From the NCBI GenBank assembly GCA_039000515.1, contig JBCFYV010002255.1, positions 18,500,890 through 18,564,889 on the forward strand: DNA of 64,000 bases, read 5' to 3'. Both the position numbers and the translations under genes were made by a program. A model generated the notes under the pieces. That model did not search any database. It saw nothing but the letters and a program-made list of their open reading frames with translations, and was not told where the DNA came from. Position 1 is the first letter of the stretch. Each line of letters begins with the position of its first letter. Below are positions 56,225-64,000 of this stretch, piece after piece. Source of the DNA: Timema cristinae. Lineage: Eukaryota > Arthropoda > Insecta > Phasmatodea > Timematidae.

Positions 56225-56560
56225 GCCAGGCCCGACAGAAGAATTTTGAAAATATCATGGATGGAGATGGTATCAAATACAGACGTGCTAAGAAAAGCAA
56301 ATGAAGAAAGGAAACTTTGGAAAGTTATACAGCAAAGAAGAGTTTTAACATGTTAAGAAATATACTGAAACATAATAGTTTGACGAAGATAGTTAGACAA
56401 AGAGATGTGGAATGGAAATCTTCAAGAGAGAGACCAAGACTAGAGTACATGAATCAGATAGCAGACGATGTTGGCAGAAGAAGGTATAAAGATGTAAACA
56501 AATCGGCCCAGGATAGGCAAAGTAGAGAAAGCTACAGCAAACCGATCATAAGATTGATAC
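56225..56560 (+). pseudogene. LINE reverse-transcriptase C-terminal remnant
   Basis: Codons read DRRILKISWMEMVSNTDVL, then ANEERKLWKVIQQRR. After a frameshift near 56345 come LRNILKHNSLTKIV, SRERPRLEYMNQIADDVG and AQDRQSRES. These correspond to the post-polymerase region and tail of arthropod non-LTR retrotransposons (ISWxDxxxN, GHIxRH, RGRPRxxY, AQDRxxWR). It differs from the elements at 5.9 and 34.3 kb. The Harbinger remnant directly upstream is fused in one open frame by chance. Confidence 0.8.
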
Positions 56561-56766
56561 TTAACGTGTTCTTTTTAAACACAACATTATATAATTACAC
56601 TTTTTATAGAGTTAGTTAATTCCGGATAGCGCACATATTAAATACCCAACTTAAGCACCTAGAATTGTATTATCTGGCTAATAAGGGAAATTCGTAAGCA
56701 CATTTGAAATTGTTTTAGTTACTTCAGAGTCAGCTTCGCGAGAATTTTTTTTTATTATTATTATAA
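56561..56766. other. no gene recognised
   Basis: AT-rich spacer. Confidence 0.5.
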
Positions 56767-57101
56767 GGGTGACTTGGTGGTCAAGGGGTAAAGTGTCAGA
56801 CATCTGTGCTGGGGGTCCGGGGGATTCAATCCTCTATAACGGCACATATTTATCTGATTAACAACCCCTTTCCCTCACCTCTGACAAGACGTGTATTAAT
56901 CACAACTTGTGAATGTGTGGAATGCCAGACCTCCACCGTGGTTTGGATTCCACGTTAAACTGTAGGACCTCCATTTCATCTCACAATCACCCTACCATTA
57001 CACATTAGCGTAAGTGCGTATAACCCGAACGGGTAATAAGACTCGGTGCTACTACTACTACTACTACTACTATAATAATAATAATAATAATAATAATAAT
57101 T
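56767..57101 (+). mobile_element. SINE-B copy, full length
   Basis: Head GGGTGACTTGGTGGTCAAGG, the variant insert GTGTATTAATCACAACTTGT, and a tail changing from (CTA)n to (AAT)n. The frame at 57014-57313 starts in this tail. Confidence 0.93.
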
Positions 57102-57275
57102 TTATAAAAAGTATGATTGTTTTATTGAATATATTTTGTTTTATTATATTGTTCATTGTTGCTGCGTTCCATGAACAATATTATATTTTATTAAAAACTA
57201 ACTCAAAATATACATATATATTTGCAAAATATACCTTCGTATATAATTATAGATTTTTGATGTTTATTTTTTTAA

Positions 57276-57521
57276 TCGCTGCGTCTTACTACCTGTTTAG
57301 GTTATATGCATAAATGATCATTACTCCAATTGTGTAGGGATGAGTAAGGAAGTATTTTATTGGTAATCTACCCGTATTTACGTGGAAGGAGATAGGGAAA
57401 CCGTTTATGTAAAACCACCCTCATTAAACCAAACCGGGATTCAAACCCCGATCTCCCTGTCTTCAAAAGGTCTATCACGAGAGTGACTCCTTAAACCATT
57501 CGTCTTATGAACCGGGTAATA
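57276..57521 (-). mobile_element. SINE-C copy, full length
   Basis: In reverse: 3' segment GCGTCTTACTACCTGTTTAG, body ATTTACGTGGAAGGAGATAG, B box CGGGATTCAAACCCCGATC, head CACGAGAGTGACTCCTTAAA. Confidence 0.9.
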
Positions 57522-57954
57522 TTTACTATTAATAATAATTATTTTTACGGCATGATCAAAGACTTTGGTAACAATATTTGTCTATCATCAATTAATTGCT
57601 TTAATAATCAACTCGCTCTATGAGTGTGATAAAAAATAATTTACCTGGTGGCTCCTTTGGTTTGGTGGATTTTAACTGAACGTTATCGTGATAAATATCA
57701 ACATTATCAGTAAGTGATGTATAGACTAAAGAAAGTGTTGATGCTACTATTTTGTACAGTCAGATTTAGACAGGTAGGAACTTTTTTGACATTTATAAAA
57801 AATACTAAATGAGTTTTTATATACTTAAACGTAAAGTCAAGTGATCTGCAAATGTCACTTTATATCAATACCTATAAAAAAATAATAGAATTTACGCATC
57901 AGACCGGTACTTTAAAGTAATTTTGATGCAAAATTGAGAGTAGCCATTTTGTTC
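57522..57954. other. no gene recognised
   Basis: AT-rich. Confidence 0.5.
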
Positions 57955-58290
57955 GTAAAATTAATCAATGCTGTAGAAATGAAATTTAATCAAAATCGTT
58001 AGAACCGATTTTGATAAAATCGATATTTTTCTCTTTTCGCCATTAAGGAAACTACCCTTAATTTTAGGGTTAGATGTACAATTTAAAAAAATCTATGAAA
58101 CCCTAAATACCAAGCTTTAGCCCAATCAGTAAAATAGCTTAGGCTCTACTCCGAGAAACAGATGGAAATGCAAAAAACAATTTTTTCGATTTGGAGGGAC
58201 ATGAAACGGAAATCCATCAAAGTCTAGTTCGATTTTTTGACAATCACAGTATTTTAACTACCTGTAAGGTAGCGAGAAAGTAAAAAATTA
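57955..58290 (+). repeat. family F repeat (putative LINE 3'UTR)
   Basis: AGGAAACTACCCTTAATTTT, CCCAATCAGTAAAATAGC, CTCTACTCCGAGAAACAG, CTACCTGTAAGGTAGCGAG and a terminal AGAAAGTAAAAA. CTACCTGTAAGGTAG is a short hairpin just before the A-rich end, as in many LINE 3' ends. Confidence 0.6.
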
Positions 58291-58503
58291 CTAGTATTAA
58301 TGTTAAATGTTAATCAATGTTGTAAACAAAATTAATGTGTATGTGTCTTTTCTAAAAGGTTTCTTCTTAACAAAAAAAAACCGTACTTTAAGTAACCTAC
58401 CGGTGAAAATGAAGGCTCCAGAAAACACATGCGTAGCGAATTTGAGCGAATTAATTCATTATTGAAAAATGTAAATAATCAAGATAAGATGTAGTTCACA
58501 AAT

Positions 58504-58753
58504 ACCCGCCTCGGTGGCGTAGTTGGCTAACGCGCTTGTCGTGTTGAGCTCGACTGCTGAGGACGGGGAGATTGAGGTTCGAATCTCGGTCGGGTGAACT
58601 GAGGGTGGTTTTTCCTAAATGGTTTTCCACTCTCTCCACGCAAATGCGGGTTCACTTCCTCTAATTCAACCTTACCAATTCCTAATCCATTAGTGTAATT
58701 AGTACTTAAAGCGTATAACCCGAATGGGTAGTAAGACGCGGTGCTAAATATAA
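58504..58753 (+). mobile_element. SINE-A reference copy with perfect target duplication
   Basis: Head CCCGCCTCGGTGGCGTAGTT, A box GCGTAGTTGGCTAACGCGC, B box GAGGTTCGAATCTCGG, body TGGTTTTTCCTAAATGG and CTCCACGCAAATGCGGG, 3' segment ATAACCCGAATGGGTAG, TAAGACGCGG, short TAAATA tail. 12-bp direct repeat TAGTTCACAAAT at 58492-58503 and 58754-58765. About 250 bp, so Pol III promoter boxes appear intact. Confidence 0.97.
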
Positions 58754-58963
58754 TAGTTCACAAATGTCCATATTTAAAACTTGGTGTATACATACATATA
58801 TTTGAGAATATTACCATGCCAAGTATTCGAACTTCATATCTTTAGTTTAATGCACCACTAATTTAGCCAATGAACTATCCGTAGACAAAGTCATCCATTT
58901 AACTTTCACAAGAATCCAGTGACATTGCTGAACAAGTCACGGTTAGTAGAGTAGAGCAAATTA

Positions 58964-59261
58964 TTATTATTATATTATTATTATCACCGCGTCTTACTGC
59001 TCGTTCGGGTTGTACGCATTCACGCTAATGTGTAATGGTAGGGTGATTGTGAGATGAAATGGAGGACCTAAAGCTTAACGTGGGATCCGAACCACGGTGG
59101 AGGCCTGGATTCCACAAATTCACAAGTTGTGATTAATACACGTCTTGTCAGAGGTGAAGTAAGGGTTTGGCATTCAGATAAATCTGTGTCGGGACCGAGG
59201 ATTGAACCCCGGACTCCCAGAATAGAAATCCGACACTTTACCCCTAGACCGCCAGGTCACC
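58964..59261 (-). mobile_element. SINE-B copy, near full length, with target duplication
   Basis: Perfect 12-bp direct repeat TAGAGCAAATTA at 58952-58963 and 59262-59273. Carries the GTGATTAATACACGTCTTG variant insert. Confidence 0.97.
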
Positions 59262-59273
59262 TAGAGCAAATTA

Positions 59274-59919
59274 AATACTCAGTTACTTTGCAGACACACA
59301 TTACAATTCATTGTAGCTCTCCCAAGACTCCAGAGTCATTTATATGAAATGAGACATTTCCAGTGACTTATGGATAGACTGTTAACAACTCACAAATGGT
59401 TCAATCAAAAACTACCCATTCTGCAGATGATTACTCTACGAAGAAAGACCAACAGGATTAGTTATATTATGAGAATAAATGGCTTATTAAGTGATTTTTT
59501 TTAAGAACATTTTACTATCTTAGCAAGAAACGTAATGATAAGAATAGTTAAGAAAACATATTTCATTATAAATTCAATGAATAACATAGGCCTATACAAC
59601 TGAAAAGAAATATGTAATAGGTGTACAATGTATAAAAGATAATTAATTTATGTATTAAATTATTGGTAAGACATAATAAATGAAGATATAAATAAAACAT
59701 GAAATTTACGATCAAACTAGAATATGTTTTTAAAACCAATAAGAACATTTAATACATGTAATAATGCAAACATCTAATATAGTATACAAATTAACACAGT
59801 GAAACCATGGATGTTAAAATAAAATAAAATTTCAAGACTAGAATATACACAGTATTTTGTTGGTTTTATAAATATAAAGTCAATGTTGGATGATGGTAGA
59901 ATGTAATAATTTAACTTTT
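59274..59919. other. no gene recognised
   Basis: AT-rich. Frame at 59566-59748 (minus) is low-complexity. Confidence 0.55.
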
Positions 59920-59929
59920 AATTGAAGGT

Positions 59930-60196
59930 TAAGGGTGACCTGGTGGTCTAGGGTAAGGTGTCAGACTTCTGTGCTGGCGGCCGGGGTTCAATCCTCGGTC
60001 CCGGCACAGATTTATCTGATTTCCAAACCCTTCCTTCACCTCTGACAAGATATCTTGTGAATGTGGGAATGCCAGGCCTCCACCGTGGTTAGGATTCCAC
60101 GTTAAACTGTAGGTCCTCCATTTCATCTCACAATCAGCCTACCATTACACATTAGCGTAAGTGCGTATAACCCGAACGGGTAGTGAGACGCGGTGC

Positions 60197-60225
<29 letters not shown>
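59930..60225 (+). mobile_element. SINE-B reference copy with target duplication
   Basis: Head GGGTGACCTGGTGGTCTAGG, B box CGGGGTTCAATCCTCGG, body, CGAACGGGTAGTGAGACG, pure (AAT)n. Flanks AATTGAAGGT (59920-59929) and AATTGACGGT (60226-60235). No variant insert. Confidence 0.97.
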
Positions 60226-60228
<3 letters not shown>

Positions 60229-60521
60229 TGACGGTGGAGGAGTGAATATATTTAGATTTTTGTAAATTATAAAATATTTTATTATTTAGTGATGTTACAA
60301 AAGGCAGGGTAGACGACGACGAATGCAACTAATGGATTGACCTCAAACAAGAAAAAAAGATAAGGTTTCAGGATCTATAAAAGAAAGAAAGAAAGGAAGC
60401 TGCTAATAGGAAATGCTGGAGGACTCAATTTGTACAAGGCAACGGACCTGTTGAAAGACAGAAAGAACCCCCAATAAAAATAAAACATAATTCATTCACA
60501 AATCTTCTAAAATAAGACTTC
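60226..60521. other. no gene recognised
   Basis: A short (GAAA)n near 60380-60396, otherwise AT-rich. Confidence 0.5.
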
Positions 60522-60531
60522 AATAGTACAG

Positions 60532-60787
60532 ACACCTGCCTCGGTGGCGTAGTTAGCTAACGCGCAAGTTTCGTGTTAAGCCAGACTGCCGAGAACGGGG
60601 AGATAGAGTTTCGAATCTCGGTCAGGTGAATTGAGGGTGGTTTTTCATAAATGGTTTTTCCCTCAGCGTCCACGCAAATGCGGGTTACTTCCTCTAAATT
60701 CAATCCTTCCCAATTCCCAGCCCATTATCGTAATTAGCATCTGAGCATATCGCCCGAACAGGTAGTGAGACGCGGCGCTGAATTAAT
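60532..60787 (+). mobile_element. SINE-A copy, full length, with target duplication
   Basis: AATAGTACAG at 60522-60531 and 60788-60797. Head CTGCCTCGGTGGCGTAGTTA and all blocks present, short AATTAAT tail. Confidence 0.96.
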
Positions 60788-60797
60788 AATAGTACAG

Positions 60798-61207
60798 GCC
60801 TGGTTGAAAACTTTATTCAGATAGTGATTGAACTCCGTACCTTTGTATAGATTAACATATCTGGGAATTAGTACAAATATGGAAGAATGTGTCCTAGAAT
60901 ATATGTATTTTTGACGTGAATACGTCTTTAAATTTGCTACCATACGGGGGCAATCCAAAAAACCTAATGATAACAAAATCGGGATATACAGTTTGGCGTT
61001 GTAGTTTCGAATCTATCCTCTACATCCAAAATTAAATTATACCACTGGATAGCTAAAGGATCAAAGAATGCATTACATATGCGAGAACAGTGACGCATCG
61101 CGCGCGGTGGCGGGGAAGCGCCGCCATTTGGAGGTTATTTTGCTGCGTATCGAGATTTGCAATTAGTATAACTTTTAACTCGGAGAAGCTACGATGTTCG
61201 TTTAAGT
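60798..61207. other. no gene; GC-rich patch at 61.08-61.14 kb
   Basis: GACGCATCGCGCGCGGTGGC and GGGAAGCGCCGCCATTTGG form a CG-dense patch with a GCCGCCATTT motif often seen near transcription starts. The 79-codon frame at 61090-61329 runs into the next SINE. Confidence 0.4.
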
Positions 61208-61408
61208 CTTTTGTCACCAAACCTGACTACCCATTTAAGGTCATACGCATATGTAGGCCTACTTATTATGCTAATGTGTTATGGAAGAATAAGGTTGAAT
61301 TTATAGTATATGTACCAGCATTTGTCTGAAGGGAGGATGGAAAAACTATTTAGAAAAATAAAAATTCAATACACCACGCCTTTGGCCAATCGCTTGCCGA
61401 AGCGGGTC
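61208..61408 (-). mobile_element. SINE-C copy with internal deletion
   Basis: In reverse: 3' segment TGACTACCCATTTAAGGTC, body CAGCATTTGTCTGAAGGGAG. It then jumps from AATACACCACGCC to the head end CGCTTGCCGAAGCGGGT, so the B-box region is deleted. Confidence 0.7.
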
Positions 61409-62769
61409 TCGATAGCTAAGTTTGTAAGATGATGCACGTTAAACCCAAGTGTCAATAGTTTGAACCCCCATACAGGCACATTAAAAATATATATTATTTC
61501 ATTTGATAAAATTCTTAGCTTAAATGTAATAGATATATTAATGGGAATGTATTTATTAAGGGACGAAGGATAAGAGGGGGGTTGGTTAGGGTGGGGGAGG
61601 GAGTTTGACGCAATTCATGACAAAGTAAAAGCGCGGTTTAGTAGATTTACATGCAATCAAGACTAGTGCTAATATGATTTATATAATGGAGCCCTAATTT
61701 TAATCAGTTTGATTTAATTCAAAAGTGCTGCAACGTAACGCGAATATAATGGGGAAGGAAGAACAAAGATAGGTCTTAACCTAATTATAATTAAGGGAAG
61801 AAAGTCGTTGTTAGTTAATCTAACACCCTCGTTCCCCCTTCCCCTCAACATATCCGCCTTAAGAAACAAACGTCGTAAGTTTCACTGAAGAAATGAGTTT
61901 TCGTTAAGGGTGTAGAAACCAAGATTTTAAATAGGTTTTAACAGATCGTTAATAAATATGATTTTACATTTTTATGTAGCAATGAGAAATTTGAGAGAAT
62001 ATTCCCAAATTGGTTAGCTTAGAACCAAAGTTTGTTAATTCAGAGTGCACAAATATCATCAACAAACAAACCAAATAAAGGTTTGAACTAATTCAAACGT
62101 AAATGCTTAAAACCTTAGTCGAAAAATAAGGGTGTATACAAAAATTCAATAAAATAATTATCCTTAAAACTTAAAAGTCAAAAACAACTATACAATGGTA
62201 GATAATAATAATTCCGGGACTGATTAGCACTCAAATCACCCCTTCCCTTTTCTCCTCACCAAACCTTAATAAGACACCCTAAACAAAAACCCTACAGTAA
62301 ATATTTTAGCCACCAACAGCAGGTACTCGAACTTTATTTTGAAGTTCCCCAGCGTTCGGTTAACACCTGTAACCTTATTATCTAGTGCTCTCGTGAGACG
62401 CTCTAACCGCAAGCGCCGTGCAGCGTAGTGAGGACCTCCCCCCCCCACCCGCATTCCTCCACTCCATCCACCCGTGGACTAACGTGGAGCGATTCTAACC
62501 AGGTGGCACACAATTGCGGAACAACTCATCAAAGCTCGGTAATACCCTTACACGGACTGCAGAGTAATAATTAAATTCATAGCTGACTTTGTTAAAAATA
62601 GAATATGGAGGTTAGGTTAGATTAGGCTAGGTTAAGTTAGGTAGAATTGAATGTGATTACAGGTTGTCCCGCAATTATTGTGGACCGGCTGACCATTATA
62701 CTTTATTCTGCAATTCGAGTGCACCCTTCTAACCATCTTCGTAACGCACCTTTCATATTTAGCTGAAGA
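61409..62769. other. no gene recognised; TTAGG-like run
   Basis: AT-rich with G/C-rich patches (GGTTAGGGTGGGGGAGGG near 61583, CCTCCCCCCCCCACCC near 62437). 62608-62645 holds GGAGGTTAGGTTAGATTAGG, a short imperfect TTAGG run. Frame 62266-62454 (minus) has no domain. Confidence 0.5.
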
Positions 62770-63330
62770 GGGATTGGGACACCTCTTTACATGAATACTT
62801 ATAGCCTCTTACACCCCTTTACATATATATTGAGAGCTTATTACACCCCTTCAAATGAATACTTATAGCCTCTTACACTCCCTTACATTCATATTGATAG
62901 CTTATTACACCCCTTCAAATGAATACTTATAGCCTCTTACACTCCTTTACATTCATATTGATAGCTTATTACACCCCTTCAAATGAATACTTATAGCCTC
63001 TTACACTCCTTTACATTCATATTGATAGCTTATTACACCCCTTCAAATGAATACTTATAGCCTCTTACACTCCTTTACATGGATAGCTTATTACACCCCT
63101 TCAAATGAAAACTTATAACCTCTTACACACCTTTACATGGATAGCTTATTACACCCCTTCAAATGAATACTGATGGCATCTTACACACCTTTACATGGAT
63201 AGCTTATTACACCCCTTCAAATGAATACTTATAGCCTTTTACACACCTTTACATGGATAGCTTATTACACCCCTTCAAATGAATACTGATGGCATCTTAC
63301 ACACCTTTACATGGATAATGTTAGCTTATT
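62770..63330. repeat. tandem array, units of 64 then 55 bp
   Basis: Units of type AGCTTATTACACCCCTTCAA plus ATGAATACTTATAGCCTCTT plus ACACTCCTTTACATTCATAT. The first half keeps ATTCATATTGATAG (about 64 bp); the second half has ATGGATAG (about 55 bp). About nine units. The switch shows a deletion variant that spread by further duplication. Confidence 0.95.
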
Positions 63331-64000
63331 ACACTGCTTAATATGGCCACAGAGTGAGTCTATTACACATCTCTATATGTATACTTATCCATGAAATAAA
63401 AGTTGTTCTTATCTTTTCATAATTTTATTTAAATTAAGTTTTTAATTATGTTGATATATTTTACCTTAGTCTTTGGGAGTAAACCACATTTTAAAATAAA
63501 AATAAATGCTTCTTAATAAGACAGGATTTCCGTATTTTTGAAATGTGTTAGAGCGCTAAGGTAAAAGGAATTCTTAGCCCATCTCCTCACTTTTATACCA
63601 ACACTAAATAAATAAATAAAATTTAGTTAGCAAAAATAAATGATAGTGTATCAACTGGTATTTTAACTCGAGTACCGACTCCCGGTTCAGACCAAAGTCA
63701 AACACGACGGTACCGTCGGTCACACATGTCAAAAATCGAATACTATAGTAATAGTTCTTCATACTCTAAAGAGTATAAATTCAGGCGAAATTTTATAAAT
63801 CGACAAACACAAAATAAATCAAATATCTACGCACACAAGTATAATTGAGCCAAGAAATGAGGATTTCCTTTCAGAAACAATAAACGAGAATATTATTAAG
63901 GTGCTTGTTAGTTTTGTTGTGACGGAATTTAGAAATAAGTAGTGGTGCATAAATTCATAAACGTCATAAATCAAGTGGGTTTATAACGTCACCGGGTGGA
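63331..64000. other. no gene recognised
   Basis: AT-rich to the window edge. 63690-63725 has a moderately GC patch (AAACACGACGGTACCGTCGG), a short palindrome around GACGGTACCGTC. Confidence 0.5.

Noticed and set aside
58504..58610. tRNA gene at the SINE-A head (A and B boxes)
   Set aside because: The acceptor stem does not pair and the sequence continues into the SINE body; the same head recurs in many copies with target duplications.

Overview
The window is AT-rich eukaryotic DNA. It has long gene-free stretches, (ATT)n, (TA)n and (GA)n microsatellites, TTAGG-like runs and many non-autonomous transposons, which fits a repeat-rich arthropod, probably an insect. The species cannot be named from sequence alone. 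I find no complete protein-coding gene, no intact transposase or reverse transcriptase, no functional tRNA or rRNA gene and no CRISPR array. Almost every long open frame lies in a repeat.

The commonest repeats are tRNA-headed SINEs. SINE-A has a head starting CCTCGGTGGCGTAGTTGG and an (ATT)n tail. SINE-B has a head starting GGTGACCTGGTGGTCTAG and an (ATA)n tail. SINE-C is older, has a head near GGTGGCCACATGGTCTAAGG, shares its body with SINE-A and has an A-rich tail. A, B and C all end in nearly the same 3' segment, CGAACGGGTAGTAAGACG, which suggests one mobilising partner. SINE-D and SINE-G are minor families. Many copies have clean 9-13 bp target-site duplications (TSDs).

DNA transposons are all non-autonomous or broken. 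They are a TA-flanked MITE of about 236 bp (4 copies), a TTAA-flanked hairpin MITE of about 375 bp (at least 7 copies), six hAT-like elements with imperfect 8-bp duplications (two carry internal tandem arrays), a PIF/Harbinger transposase fragment near 55.7-56.2 kb, and a 583-bp repeat of unknown class. Non-LTR retrotransposon 3' ends occur at 5.9, 32.7, 34.3, 47.2 and 56.4 kb. A putative LINE 3'UTR repeat (family F) occurs four times.

Tandem arrays: about 47 bp (7 kb), 29 bp with CACGTG in most units (8.2-8.8 kb), 38 bp (14.1-14.7 kb), 83 bp (23 kb), 46 bp (31.9-32.6 and 46.2-47.0 kb, both derived from the C-terminal codons of a LINE), 40 bp (51 kb) and 55-64 bp (62.8-63.3 kb).

Possible host-gene pieces are few and tentative: a 150-nt open exon with a good donor at 19.44-19.59 kb, promoter plus first-exon candidates at 29.0-29.26 and 47.45-47.55 kb, a four-unit heat-shock element at 52.69 kb, and GC-elevated islands at 13.7, 49.7 and 61.1 kb. 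The window is best read as intergenic or large-intron DNA layered by successive insertions. The nesting at 22-23, 25-28, 30-31 and 33-34 kb gives a readable order of events.
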